A stretch of 51,396 nucleotides of DNA from Caulobacteraceae bacterium (lineage in GTDB: Bacteria; Pseudomonadota; Alphaproteobacteria; Caulobacterales; Caulobacteraceae), in assembly GCA_025450315.1 (NCBI GenBank), contig JANWHQ010000147.1, forward strand, positions 1-51,396, read 5' to 3'. Below the pieces are notes generated by a model that worked only from the letters and a program-made list of their open reading frames with translations, was not told the origin of the DNA and ran no database searches. This document shows, piece after piece, positions 1 to 9,002 of this stretch. How positions within the stretch are numbered: the stretch's first letter is position 1; the number at the start of each line of letters is the position of its first letter. The position numbers were made by a program, and so were the translations under genes.

Positions 1-1670
1 CCGGCCGGGAAGACGGCGATGCCGCTCTTGGCGGCGGCCCAGGTGGCCAGGACGATGCCGAGAGGCTTGCCGATGGCCAGGCCCAGCGCCACCCCGATCA
101 GGACCCGCAGGGCGTCGGGCGCCTGCAGGTCGGCGGCCAGGGTGACGCCCGCCGCGGTGAAGGCGAACAGCGGCAGCACGACGTAGGAGGACCACGGCGC
201 CACCGCCCGCTCGGCCCGCTCGGCGGGCGACAGCAGCCGTTCGGCGGCGGCCGACAGGTTGCGGCTGGCCCAGTCCCAGACGGGCTCCTGCTGCAGCTCG
301 CGGCGGCCTTTCCCGGCCTTCTTCAGCTCGCGCTCGGCATGTTCGAGCTCGGCCAGCGCCGTCGCCGCCTGGGCCAGCAGGGGACCCGGATTGGGCACGG
401 GCCTCGGCGGCAGGAAGGCGGCCAGGGCGATGCCGCTGATCGCCCCGCTGACCCCGGCCAGGTGCAGCGACAGCCAGAGCACCAGGGTGGCGGCCAGATA
501 GGGCCAGGCGGCATAGACCCGCCAGCGGCTGAACAGCGCCATGGCGCCCACCGCCGCGCCCGCGGCGATCAGCCATTCGGCGTGGATCGACCGCGGATAG
601 AACACCGCCAGGATGAGGATCGACAGCACGTCGTCGGCGACGGCGTAGGTCGCCACGAACACCTTCAGTCCGGCCGAGATCCGCGCGCCGAAGATGGCCA
701 GCACGCCCAGGGTGAAGGCCACCCCCGTGTCGGCGGGCGCCGACCAGCCGGACGCGGTCGCCCCCGGATTGATCGCCAGGTAGATGGCCGCCGGGGCGAT
801 GACGCCGCCAAGCGCGGCCAGCAGGGGCGCGAGCGCCGCGCGCCAGTCGGTGAAGGTTCCGGCGGTGGCTTCGCGCCGGATCTCCAGCCCGAGGATCAGG
901 AAGAAGATGGCGAGCAGGCCCTCCGAGCACCATTCGGCGACGCTCAGGCTGAGCACGCTGCCGGTGGGGCCGACGCCGATCTTGGCGTGCACCACCTGCT
1001 GGTAGACGGACGCGAGCGGGCCGTTGGCGCAGATCAGGGCCAGGGCCGCCGCCGCCAGCAGCACCAGGCCCGCCGAGGTGGGCAGGTTGGCGAACGCCCT
1101 GGCGGTGCGCCGCACCCGGACGCCCACCGGCCGCTCGAGCGAGTCCAGCATGGAGTAGAAGTCCCACGCCCCGTCGTAGCGCAGCCCGTCGACGAAGATC
1201 GTCGGGGTGGCGGTCACCCCGTTGGCGCGGCCGTCGGCCAGGTCCTGCTCGACCCGCTGGCGCAGCTTCGGATCCTCGAGGTCCCTGGTGAAGCGGCCCA
1301 TGTCGAGGTCTAGCGAGGCGGCGATCTGGAGCAGGGCGTCCCGGTCGAGCGGCGCCTCATAGGCATAGAGCGCGTCGTGCATGTCCCAGAACCGGCCCTG
1401 CCGGCCCGCCGCCTCGGCGCCGATCGACATCAAGGTGGCGCCGGGATGAGCGCGCTCGTTCGGGAAATGCCGGAAGGCGTAGAGCATCCGTTCGCCCAGC
1501 GCCTCGCGCAGGCGCTCCAGCACTGGCCGGAGGCTGCGGCAATAGGGGCAAAGGTAGTCGCCGTAGAGGACCACCACGACCCGGCGGCTGCGGGCGCTTC
1601 CGCCGCGGATGTGATCTCGGCGCCGGTCGATCGGACGGAGAAGCCGGTGGCCGGCGATATCTGCGCTCAC
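1..1670 (-). CDS. nhaA: DsbA/thioredoxin-NhaA fusion Na+/H+ antiporter (3' end beyond window)
   Basis: The minus frame stays open from a GTG at 1670 to the window edge (556 codons). Residues 1-30 carry the linker seen before thioredoxin domains of such fusions (RPIDRRRDHIRGG). A DsbA-like domain follows, with CPYC at 40-43 and a TPTIFVDG cis-Pro loop. From about residue 175 there are NhaA membrane segments with the Asp-Asp motif (VADDVLS) needed for ion exchange. Members of the family exchange Na+ for H+ across the inner membrane; in the fused form the thioredoxin part precedes TM1, and its role is not established. A charged, coiled-coil-like insert (LAELEHAERELKK) separates two groups of membrane segments. 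A purine-rich GAGGATGGGG precedes the GTG, which supports this start. The C-terminus is missing only because of the window boundary. Confidence 0.88.
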   Translation of the reverse strand, partial: MSADIAGHRLLRPIDRRRDHIRGGSARSRRVVVVLYGDYLCPYCRSLRPVLERLREALGERMLYAFRHFPNERAHPGATLMSIGAEAAGRQGRFWDMHDALYAYEAPLDRDALLQIAASLDLDMGRFTRDLEDPKLRQRVEQDLADGRANGVTATPTIFVDGLRYDGAWDFYSMLDSLERPVGVRVRRTARAFANLPTSAGLVLLAAAALALICANGPLASVYQQVVHAKIGVGPTGSVLSLSVAEWCSEGLLAIFFLILGLEIRREATAGTFTDWRAALAPLLAALGGVIAPAAIYLAINPGATASGWSAPADTGVAFTLGVLAIFGARISAGLKVFVATYAVADDVLSILILAVFYPRSIHAEWLIAAGAAVGAMALFSRWRVYAAWPYLAATLVLWLSLHLAGVSGAISGIALAAFLPPRPVPNPGPLLAQAATALAELEHAERELKKAGKGRRELQQEPVWDWASRNLSAAAERLLSPAERAERAVAPWSSYVVLPLFAFTAAGVTLAADLQAPDALRVLIGVALGLAIGKPLGIVLATWAAAKSGIAVFPA

Positions 1671-1770
1671 GTGGGTCGCCCCATCCTCGGGATGCAAGCC
1701 ATCCCAGCCATGAACGCGCTCAGGCCGGGAAGGGCGTGGTTCTACATCAACGTAGGGGCGCCGGCGCCCC

Positions 1771-2691
1771 TCATCGAACGGCCCGCATCCAGGCCTCCGA
1801 GCGGGGGCTCAGCACCTCGGCCAGCAGGTCGATGACGGCGCGCACGCCGGGCAGCTGGCCGCGCCGGGAGGTGAAGACCAGGTGCAGTATGCCCTGCCGC
1901 GCGGCCCAGTCCGGCAGGATGCGCACCAGCCGTCCGGTCTCGAAACCGTCCCGGCAGACGTATTCGGGCAAGAGTGCGATCCCCAGGCCCGCGATGGCGG
2001 CCTCGCGCAGGACCGGGAAGCTGCTGGCCGACAGCCGCGGCTCGTGGGCGATCTCGACCTCGTGTTCCTCGCCGTTCAGCAGGCTCCAGCGATCCAGCCC
2101 GGGCCGATCGGTATGGCTGAGGGTCGCGAAGCCCGGGATGTCCTCGGGGACGGCCGGCTGGCCGTGCTCGGCCACGAAGGCCGGACTGGCGGCCATCATG
2201 CTGGCCGCGCGGGAGATGATCTTCACCTGCAGATCCTGGTCGGTGTCGAGCCGTTCGCGCACCCGCACGGCCACGTCGACGCTCTCCTCGATCAGGTCGA
2301 CCCGGCGATTGGAGACGATCACCTGGACCTTGAGCTTCGGATGGCGGGTCAGGAAGGCCGGCAGGGCCGCGCCAATCAGCCGGTCGGAGTCCATCGGGCA
2401 GCTGATCCGCACCAGGCCCTGCGGCTCGGCCTTCAGCCGAGCCACCACCTCCTCGATCGCCTCGGCCTCGGTCAGCGCCGCGCGGGCGTGGCGATAGACG
2501 TCCTGGCCGACGTCGGTGACCTTGAAGCGGCGGGTCGAGCGTTCGACCAGTCGCACGCCGAGTTGGCTCTCCAGCGCCGCCACCCGCCGGCTGATCCTGG
2601 ACTTGGGCAGACCCAGGGCCCGCGAGGCCGCCGAAAAGCCCCCGTGGGTCACCACCGCGGCGTAGAGGCCCAGGTCGTTGAGATCCCGCAT
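1771..2691 (-). CDS. LysR-family transcriptional regulator
   Basis: This 306-residue protein has normal length for a LysR regulator. An N-terminal winged helix-turn-helix lies at about residues 1-60 (GGFSAASRALGLPKSRISRR), followed by a periplasmic-binding-protein-like effector domain from about residue 90. It is divergent from azoR, with 94 bp between the two starts, so it probably controls azoR and itself; that is inference from LysR arrangement. A near-perfect palindrome lies 11 bp upstream of its ATG. The effector is unknown; quinones or electrophiles are plausible for an azoR-linked regulator, but nothing in the sequence proves it. Confidence 0.9.
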   Translation of the reverse strand: MRDLNDLGLYAAVVTHGGFSAASRALGLPKSRISRRVAALESQLGVRLVERSTRRFKVTDVGQDVYRHARAALTEAEAIEEVVARLKAEPQGLVRISCPMDSDRLIGAALPAFLTRHPKLKVQVIVSNRRVDLIEESVDVAVRVRERLDTDQDLQVKIISRAASMMAASPAFVAEHGQPAVPEDIPGFATLSHTDRPGLDRWSLLNGEEHEVEIAHEPRLSASSFPVLREAAIAGLGIALLPEYVCRDGFETGRLVRILPDWAARQGILHLVFTSRRGQLPGVRAVIDLLAEVLSPRSEAWMRAVR

Positions 2692-2701
2692 TGTCCTATC
2701 A

Positions 2702-2720
2702 CCGGAACAATCTGTTCTGG
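2702..2720. promoter_or_regulatory. Palindromic candidate operator between lysR and azoR
   Basis: The arms GAACA (2705-2709) and TGTTC (2713-2717) are exact inverted repeats around a 3-bp centre. Outer CC and GG continue the symmetry with one mismatch. It lies in the divergent intergenic region, 11 bp from the LysR start and about 65 bp from azoR. The position suits a LysR autoregulation site; binding is inferred. Confidence 0.45.
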
Positions 2721-2785
2721 CTCACCGATCTAATCGCTCCAGTGTCTCATAGCTAGCTAAGTCGCCAGCAGCGAGGAGCGCAGCC

Positions 2786-3406
2786 ATGAAACTTCTTCAC
2801 ATCGATGCCGGCATAACCGGGCCCGGCGCGGTCAGCCGCCAGATCTCGGCGGCGATCGTCGAAAACCTGGTCCGGGCCAACCCCGCCCTCGAGGTCGTCC
2901 ATCGCGACCTCGACGCCGATCCGATCCCCCATCTGGACAGCCACAACGTCGGCGCCCTGCGCGAGACGGGCGGCGATGGGCTGGAAGGGGAGGCCGCCCG
3001 CACGGCCGCCGTCCTCCAGGAGTTCCTGGACGCCGATGTCGTGGTGCTGGGCGCGCCCATGTACAACCTGGGCATCCCGAGCCAGCTGAAGGCCTGGTTC
3101 GACCGCATCATGGTGGCCGGCAAGACCTTCCGTTACACGGCCGAGGGCGTCCAGGGCCTGGCCGGCGACAAGACGGTGATCATCGCCTCGGCCCGCGGCG
3201 GCCTCTATGCGCCCGGCACGCCCCAGGCCGCGGCCGATTTCCACGAGCCCTATCTGAAGGGTCTGTTCGGCTTCATCGGCGTCAAGGACCCGACCGTCAT
3301 CCGCGCCGAGGGCGTCAATGTCAGCCCCGAGCTGCGCGAGGACGCGCTGAAGGCCGCCTTCGCCTCCGCCGCCCAGGTGACCGGCGCCCCGGCGCTGGCG
3401 GCCTGA
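2786..3406 (+). CDS. azoR: FMN-dependent NADH-azoreductase / quinone reductase (AzoR family)
   Basis: This 206-residue flavodoxin-fold protein matches the AzoR (AcpD) family in length. It has the N-terminal beta-strand and phosphate-binding segment (LLHIDAGI, GAVSRQIS), the FMN-contact motif PMYNLGIPSQLKAWFD at about residues 91-106, and the SARGG loop near residue 133. Family enzymes use NAD(P)H for two-electron reduction of quinones and azo compounds in the cytoplasm, usually as a homodimer. A strong ribosome site (GAGGAG) stands 7 bp before the ATG. Its divergent LysR neighbour suggests inducible detoxification of electrophiles. The physiological substrate is not deducible. Confidence 0.92.
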   Translation: MKLLHIDAGITGPGAVSRQISAAIVENLVRANPALEVVHRDLDADPIPHLDSHNVGALRETGGDGLEGEAARTAAVLQEFLDADVVVLGAPMYNLGIPSQLKAWFDRIMVAGKTFRYTAEGVQGLAGDKTVIIASARGGLYAPGTPQAAADFHEPYLKGLFGFIGVKDPTVIRAEGVNVSPELREDALKAAFASAAQVTGAPALAA

Positions 3407-3412
3407 CCGGCC

Positions 3413-3556
3413 ATGGTTCCCGCCCGCTCGCTGCCGACCCTCGCCTTCACCCTGGCCGTGCTGGGCGTCGTGGCGTGGATGAACATCAGCGCAGGTCCCG
3501 AAACCTCGCTCTACGACCAGCCCGCGGTTCAGGCCCACGGCGCCCAGGCCGGGTAG
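3413..3556 (+). CDS. Small single-pass membrane protein, hypothetical
   Basis: A 47-codon frame begins 6 bp after the azoR stop. It encodes one hydrophobic segment (about residues 7-25, SLPTLAFTLAVLGVVAWM) followed by a short polar tail ending in AHGAQAG. Codon usage is GC-rich at third positions, like its neighbours. No clear Shine-Dalgarno precedes the ATG, so translation may be coupled to azoR. I do not recognise a family. It could be non-coding; confidence is modest. Confidence 0.45.
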   Translation: MVPARSLPTLAFTLAVLGVVAWMNISAGPETSLYDQPAVQAHGAQAG

Positions 3557-3623
3557 GCCGCCCGCCGGGAGCATCCGCCGATCGCCTGGCGGCTCTGCGC
3601 CCGCGGCCTCTCCCCGCCCTGGA

Positions 3624-4679
3624 TCAGTTCGCCGGCGCCGCCGCCACGCCCCAGGGCCGCTGGCCCAGGTGGACCTTGCCGATCGCCTTCATCGTCGCCG
3701 CATCGACCATGGTCATGTCGTCGGAGGGGCCGTTGGCGGTGTAGAGCCGCCGGCCATCCGCGCTGATCGCCACGCCCCAGGGCCTCTGGCCGACGGCGAG
3801 GGGAGGGGCGGCCTTGCCGGAGGCCGCATCGATGGCCACCAGCGTCCCGCCACGGCCGGTGGTGACATAGACCTTCGAGCCGTCGGGCGAGACCACCACG
3901 CCCATGGGCTTGGCGCCGGCGCCCGGCACGGGGAAGGTGCGCAGGACCTGGTGGGTGCGCCCGTCCATCTCGGTGACGGCGCCCTGCAGTTCGTCGGTCA
4001 CATAGGCGCGGGTTCCGTCCGGCGAGAAGGCGATGCTGCGCGGCCGGCCGCCGACGGCCGGTCGGGCGATCACCCGCCGCCCGGCCACGTCGATGACGGC
4101 CACCTTGTTCTCGCCCTCGATGGCGACATAGAGGAACCGCTCGTCGGGGCTGAGGGCGACGCCCTCGGGCTCGTCGCCCACCGCGATGACGCCCACCGCC
4201 TTGCGCTCCTGCGGGTCGAGGATCACGACCCCGCTCGCCGCCTCGCTGCCCGCATAGACCAGTCCCGAGCGGGACACCGCCAGCTGTTCCGGGTTGGCGA
4301 CCCCGCGCACCACGCCCACCAGCTTGTGGGAGGCCAGGTCGAACATGCCGACGCCGTCGGCGCTGGGGTCGGGCGGCGGCAGCTTGCTCTCGTCGGTCCC
4401 GGGCGGCGCCACCGGCGAGCCCGACAGCGCCACATAGAGCACCCGGCCGTCGGGGCTGAGCTTGACCCCGCGCGGGCGCTTGCCGAGGGGATAGGTCCCC
4501 TGCACCCGGCCGGTCGCCCCGTCGACGATGCTGAGGTCGCCGGAGAACTCGTTGGTGACGAACACCAGGTTCGAGCCGATCGCGCTCTGCCCGCCCCGGC
4601 CGCAGCCGGCGAGCGCCAGCGTCGCGGCCAGGATCAGAACGCCGCGACGCCCCATCGAAAGCCGGTCAGGCGCGGCCAT
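3624..4679 (-). CDS. YVTN-type beta-propeller lipoprotein
   Basis: This 351-residue protein begins with a lipoprotein signal whose lipobox ends at Cys26 (LALAGC), predicting a lipid-anchored periplasmic protein. The rest is a series of propeller repeats with the recurring pattern (G)xRPxGVxxSPDGxxxYV, typical of the YVTN/surface-layer propeller superfamily and of the propellers that accompany PQQ-dependent catabolism. It starts 3 bp after the stop of the upstream PQQ dehydrogenase, so the two are surely co-transcribed. A role as accessory or electron-transfer scaffold for that enzyme is inference; lactonase-like activity is a less likely alternative. Confidence 0.85.
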   Translation of the reverse strand: MAAPDRLSMGRRGVLILAATLALAGCGRGGQSAIGSNLVFVTNEFSGDLSIVDGATGRVQGTYPLGKRPRGVKLSPDGRVLYVALSGSPVAPPGTDESKLPPPDPSADGVGMFDLASHKLVGVVRGVANPEQLAVSRSGLVYAGSEAASGVVILDPQERKAVGVIAVGDEPEGVALSPDERFLYVAIEGENKVAVIDVAGRRVIARPAVGGRPRSIAFSPDGTRAYVTDELQGAVTEMDGRTHQVLRTFPVPGAGAKPMGVVVSPDGSKVYVTTGRGGTLVAIDAASGKAAPPLAVGQRPWGVAISADGRRLYTANGPSDDMTMVDAATMKAIGKVHLGQRPWGVAAAPAN

Positions 4680-4682
4680 GGG

Positions 4683-6734
4683 CTAGTGGGCCGCCGGCGC
4701 CGCATCGGCGGGCGTGACGATGATCTCGCCGTACTGCCAGGGATATTCCTTGGCGTGGTAGACATAGGTCCCCGGCTTGTCGAACACGTGGGCGCCGATA
4801 TCGAGCGGATGCAGGGTGTCGGTCGACCATGAGCCGTCGACGGCGACGATGGTGTGGTCCAGGACCCCGTTGTTCCTCCAGCTCACCTTGGTCCCCGCCT
4901 TCACCCGCGCACGGAAGGGATTGAACTCGTACTCGTCCTGGATGGCGTGCTGGCCGGTCAGGCCCTGGTCGGTGACCAGAAGCGAGGTCTCGATGCTGGA
5001 CTTGTCGGCGATGGGGCCGGAGAAGTCCTCGCTGGCGCGGGGCGGCGGCGCCGCGCGCTGGGGCAGCTCGCCGCCCAGCTTGAACAGCCACACACTGCTG
5101 CCGGCCACGGTGGCGATGTACTCCTGGCCGCCGCGCTCGAAGGCGATCGGCGGACTGCCGGACGCCGCGCCCAGTTCGAAGCTCCACAGCTGCGCGCCCG
5201 TCTTGGCGTCATAGGCCTGCAGCTCGCCGTTGCTGAGGTTCTGGAACACCAGCCCGCCCCCGGTCGCCATGGCGCCGTTCGGCCTGGCGCCCCGGAACTG
5301 CTTTTCCCACGCGACCTTGCCCGTCTTGCTGTCGATGGCGCCCAGCACCGCGTAGCCCACTTTGTTGAGCCCCGGCACACGGTTGCTGAAGCCCAGGCTG
5401 AAGAAGTCGGGGTCCTTGGACCTGCGGAACCACTGCAGCCCGGCGTTGCCGGTGGCGTAGAAGAAGCCCGTCTGCTGGCTGTAGGCCATGGGCGTGGAGC
5501 GCATGCCGTAGACCGGCGCCAACAGGTCCTGGCGATCGACCGGAGCGGCGGTGAAGAAGCAGCCCAGCTGGAAGCCGGCCGGCAGGGTCTGGGTCTTGTA
5601 GTAGTCGCAGTCGGGCAGCACGGAGTCCGAGCCGACGGGATAGGGCTGGGTGGCCGCCGTCTTCTGGTAGGCGTCCTGGGGCACAGGGCGCTCCTCGATC
5701 GGCGTGATCGGCTTGCCGGTGGTGCGGTCCACCATGAACAGGTGGCCGTCGGTGCGCATGGCCGCCGCCGCCTTGACGACCTTGCCGTTCACCTTGGCGT
5801 CGAACAGGACCGGCGCCTCGGCGATGTCGGCTTCCCAGATGTCGTGGTGGACCATCTGGTAGTACCACTTCAGCTGGCCCGTCCTGGCGTCGAGGCCGAC
5901 GATGGAATCGGTGAAGAGGTTGTCGCCCGGGCGGTACTCTCCGCCGTATTGCGGCACCGCGTTGCCGGTGACGTAGACGTCCAGGCCCAGCTTGGGATCG
6001 TAGACGCCGTCCAGCCAGACGGCACCGCCGCCATGCAGCCAGGCATTGTTGTCCTTGGGCCAGGTCTCCGATCCCGGCTGGCCGGGCGAGGGAGTGACGT
6101 AGAAGCGCCAGGCTTCCTTGCCGGTCTTGGCGTCGAAGCCGACGATCTGGCCCCGGTAGCCGTAGTCGGCGTTGGTGCCGATGCTCACGATCCCATCCGA
6201 ATAGAGCGGCGCGCCGGAGGCCTGGCCGGTCGGCTCGCCCGAGGCCGGCGCCAGGACGCTGGTCCAGAGCACCTCGCCCGTCTTCTCGTTGATGGCGACC
6301 AGGCTGGGCGTGGCGCCGCCCACGCCGATGAACACCATGCCGCCGCCCACCGCCAGGCCGCCGCGCGACGGCGAAGCGCCGGGGTCCGCGCGCCAGGCGA
6401 CCTTGCCGGAGGCGAGATCGACGCCGTAGACGTAGCGGACCGAGGGCACGAGCATCAGGTCGCCGTCGACCACCGGCACGCTCCGCGGCGCGGCGCTGGG
6501 CGCGATGCCGTCGATGATCTGGGCCGCGCCGAGCTTGGCGACGGTCTTGGTGTCGATCTGCTTGAGCGGCGAGTAGCGCTGGTTCTCCGCGCCGTTGACG
6601 GCCGGCCAGTCCGCCCGGGCCAGCTGCGGCGCCGAAAGCATGGAGGCCGCCAGCAAGGCGGCGAGCCCCGCCGCCCGGATGGCCGTCGATGCCCCTGAGA
6701 CTCTCGCCGTCGCCGAAACCGCCCGTCGATGCAT
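4683..6734 (-). CDS. PQQ-dependent dehydrogenase with C-terminal cupredoxin-fold domain
   Basis: From the ATG at 6734 the protein is 683 residues, with an export signal (MHRRAV... to ALARAD). A second in-frame ATG at 6824 would place 30 residues before the signal peptide; I prefer 6734, which has a GGGGGCGGAC site just upstream. The bulk is an eight-bladed quinoprotein propeller (repeated tryptophan-docking motifs such as DAKTGKEAWRF and DARTGQLKWYYQ, and the VHHDIWEAD active-site region). The family oxidises alcohols or related substrates in the periplasm. I see only two cysteines (DCDYY, LGCFF) and no adjacent Cys-Cys pair of the classical enzymes. The last 90 residues form a plastocyanin-like domain (DHTIVAVDG, GTYVYHAKEYPW) in which the usual Cys and His copper ligands are replaced. 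Substrate unknown. Confidence 0.88.
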   Translation of the reverse strand: MHRRAVSATARVSGASTAIRAAGLAALLAASMLSAPQLARADWPAVNGAENQRYSPLKQIDTKTVAKLGAAQIIDGIAPSAAPRSVPVVDGDLMLVPSVRYVYGVDLASGKVAWRADPGASPSRGGLAVGGGMVFIGVGGATPSLVAINEKTGEVLWTSVLAPASGEPTGQASGAPLYSDGIVSIGTNADYGYRGQIVGFDAKTGKEAWRFYVTPSPGQPGSETWPKDNNAWLHGGGAVWLDGVYDPKLGLDVYVTGNAVPQYGGEYRPGDNLFTDSIVGLDARTGQLKWYYQMVHHDIWEADIAEAPVLFDAKVNGKVVKAAAAMRTDGHLFMVDRTTGKPITPIEERPVPQDAYQKTAATQPYPVGSDSVLPDCDYYKTQTLPAGFQLGCFFTAAPVDRQDLLAPVYGMRSTPMAYSQQTGFFYATGNAGLQWFRRSKDPDFFSLGFSNRVPGLNKVGYAVLGAIDSKTGKVAWEKQFRGARPNGAMATGGGLVFQNLSNGELQAYDAKTGAQLWSFELGAASGSPPIAFERGGQEYIATVAGSSVWLFKLGGELPQRAAPPPRASEDFSGPIADKSSIETSLLVTDQGLTGQHAIQDEYEFNPFRARVKAGTKVSWRNNGVLDHTIVAVDGSWSTDTLHPLDIGAHVFDKPGTYVYHAKEYPWQYGEIIVTPADAAPAAH

Positions 6735-6905
6735 GTCCGCCCCCGATGTTTTGTTCGCGCTGTCGGCCGGGCCGAGCTTTGGCGATCTTGGGCTATTGAT
6801 CGGCTTGGCGGCGACGCCCGTCAATGCAGGCTGAAGCTTCGCCCTGGGACGTCGCTCCAGGTGAAATCAGGGCGCGCGCGCGTCGGCGGCTCGCAGCCGG
6901 CCGGG

Positions 6906-7739
6906 TCAGAGCATGGCCAGGCGCGTCCGCCGCGTCGGCGGCGGGAAGTCGGCGTCGATTTCGGCCAGGTCCTCCGGCGTCAGGGCGATGTCGGCGGCGC
7001 GGCGGTTGTCGCGGACGTGGGCTTCGTCCGAGGCCTTGGGAATGGCGATGACGCCTGGATCGCGCATCGCCCAGGCCAGGGCGATCTGGAAGGGCGTGGC
7101 GCCGTGCCGCCCGGCCACGGCGGCCAGCGCCGCCGAGCGCGGCAGCCGGCCCTGGCCCACGGGGCTATAGGCCATGACGGGGATGCCCAGCCGCTCCAGT
7201 TCGGGGATCAGCTCGAATTCCGGGCCCCGTTCGGTGATGTTGTAGAGGATCTGGTTGGCGGCGCAGGCCTGGCCGCCGGCGCGGATCAGCTGGTCCATGT
7301 CGGCCAGGTCGAGGTTGCTCACGCCCCAGCGCCGGATCTTGCCGGCGGCGACGAGCGCCTCCATCCCCTCGACCGTCTCCGCCAGGGGGACCGAGCCCCG
7401 CCAATGCAGCAGATAGAGGTCCAGCCGGTCGGTCCTCAGCCGCCGCAGGCTGGCCTCGCAGGCCCGCTCGATCCGCCCGGGGCCGGCGTTGTGGGGATAG
7501 ACCTTGCTGACCAGGAACAGCTGCTCGCGCCGGTCGCCCAGGGCCTCGCCGATCAGGTCTTCGGCGCACCCGTCGCCGTACATCTCGGCGGTGTCGATCA
7601 AGCTCATGCCCAGATCGACGCCGAGCCGGAGGGCGCGGGCTTCCTCGGCGCGCAGCCGGGCGTCCTCGCCCATGCGCCAGGTTCCCTGGCCGAGGGCGGG
7701 GACGTCCGAGCCGTCCGGCAGGACGACGCGGCCGATCAT
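6906..7739 (-). CDS. Aldo/keto reductase
   Basis: A 277-residue (beta/alpha)8 oxidoreductase with the full catalytic tetrad: Asp49, Tyr54, Lys79 (LVSKV) and His112 (LLHWRG). Family members reduce aldehydes or ketones with NADPH in the cytoplasm. The typical signature GVSNLDLADM and a C-terminal NADPH site (AIPKASDEAHVRDN) are present. Its ATG overlaps the stop of the SGNH hydrolase gene by 4 bp (ATGA), so it is the last gene of the MFS-SDR-SDR-hydrolase-AKR operon. The carbonyl substrate may be a product of the SDR or esterase steps; that is inference. Confidence 0.92.
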   Translation of the reverse strand: MIGRVVLPDGSDVPALGQGTWRMGEDARLRAEEARALRLGVDLGMSLIDTAEMYGDGCAEDLIGEALGDRREQLFLVSKVYPHNAGPGRIERACEASLRRLRTDRLDLYLLHWRGSVPLAETVEGMEALVAAGKIRRWGVSNLDLADMDQLIRAGGQACAANQILYNITERGPEFELIPELERLGIPVMAYSPVGQGRLPRSAALAAVAGRHGATPFQIALAWAMRDPGVIAIPKASDEAHVRDNRRAADIALTPEDLAEIDADFPPPTRRTRLAML

Positions 7740-8989
7740 CGGAACAGCTTCAGGTCGACGGCGTTCGCCAGGGCCCTGTAGCCGGCGTCGTCGCCGTGCA
7801 GGTGGTCGCCCATGTGCAGGCCGTCCTTGATGCGGCCCGGATGGGCCGGGTCGCGCCAGGCGGCGTCGAAGTCGATCACCCCGTCGAAGGCGCCGGAGGT
7901 GCGGATCCAGTGGTTCACCGCCTGGCGGGCGGCTTCTCCTTCGGGCGAGAAGGTCGCCGCGCCCTCGTAGGGCGTGATGGTGGCGCCGAAGATCTTCACC
8001 CCGTGCTCATGGGCCCGGGCGATCAGCTGGCGGTAGCCCGAGATGATGTCCTGGGCGGTGACCGGTCCGCCCGGCAGGCTGGCCATGAACCCGGCCAGCG
8101 GCCTGCCCGCCTGGCGCTTCATGAACGAGATGCCGATGTCGTTGATGCCCTCGAACAGGATCACGTCGCGCAGGCCCGGGGTCTCCAGCACGTCGCGGTC
8201 GAAGCGCGCCAGGGCGCTGACGCCGAAGCCGTCGTTCAGCACGCGGTTGCCGCTGATGCCCTCGTCGGCGACGGCCAGGTCGTGGCGGCCGGCGGCCTGC
8301 AGCCGGTCGGCCAGCTGGTCGGGCCAGCGCCGGTCGGCGCCCGGGGTCGAGCCCACGCCGTCGGTGATCGAGTCCCCGAAGGCCACGATGGTCCCGGCGG
8401 GCGCGTCCGAGGCCACGTCGACGCCCGAGATCATCACCCGCGGCAGGCCGCCCGGCCCGCCGGCGACTGGAAGGCTGGTGGCCGAGGTCTGGTCGCCCGG
8501 GGCCACATAGCCAGGCTCGGCGCTGGTGCCATGGCAGGTGCAGGCGTCGACCTGGCCGGGCAGATAGAGGCTGATGGCCACCCGCGTCAGCGCCTTCACC
8601 GGCATGTCGACCGGATCGGAGAGCAGGGGCGCGCCGGCCCGCATCACCGCCGAGGGCTTGCCGCCGAAGCTCAGCACATGGTCGCTGCCCGCCCGGATCG
8701 CCCCGCCGGCGCCGGCCAGCGCCAGGTGCGCCGCGCCGATGGCCACCGGCGCGGTCCCGAACTCGTTGGTGAACAGCACCCGCACCCGTCGTCCGGCGCC
8801 GCTCAGGCGGACCACCTGCCGGACGGTCTGGTCGTGGAAGGTGGGCGAGCCCGCGAAGGGCCCGCTGGCCGTGGTCGGCGCCTGGGCCGAGGCCGCCCAT
8901 GCCCTCGCCCAATGCAGTTCCGCGCCGTGTGCGGCGGCCGCCAGGGCCAGGCAGCTGGCGATGAGGCTCGCAGCCAGGATGTGTTTCAT
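7736..8989 (-). CDS. Secreted SGNH/GDSL-type hydrolase
   Basis: This 417-residue protein has a Sec signal (MKHILAASL to AAAHGAE). A beta-rich N-terminal region of about 170 residues precedes the SGNH domain, as in XynE-like members. Catalytic elements are Ser207 in FGDSITDG, Gly in GISGNRV, Asn283 in GINDIG and the DHLH pair at 395-398 near the C-terminus. It probably de-esterifies a glycan or a small ester in the periplasm or outside the cell. It lies 13 bp after an SDR gene and overlaps the AKR gene, within a transporter-led operon. A close paralogue with the same domain order lies at 34701-35942. Confidence 0.9.
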   Translation of the reverse strand: MKHILAASLIASCLALAAAAHGAELHWARAWAASAQAPTTASGPFAGSPTFHDQTVRQVVRLSGAGRRVRVLFTNEFGTAPVAIGAAHLALAGAGGAIRAGSDHVLSFGGKPSAVMRAGAPLLSDPVDMPVKALTRVAISLYLPGQVDACTCHGTSAEPGYVAPGDQTSATSLPVAGGPGGLPRVMISGVDVASDAPAGTIVAFGDSITDGVGSTPGADRRWPDQLADRLQAAGRHDLAVADEGISGNRVLNDGFGVSALARFDRDVLETPGLRDVILFEGINDIGISFMKRQAGRPLAGFMASLPGGPVTAQDIISGYRQLIARAHEHGVKIFGATITPYEGAATFSPEGEAARQAVNHWIRTSGAFDGVIDFDAAWRDPAHPGRIKDGLHMGDHLHGDDAGYRALANAVDLKLFR

Positions 8990-9002
8990 CGCTCCCTCCC
9001 GT

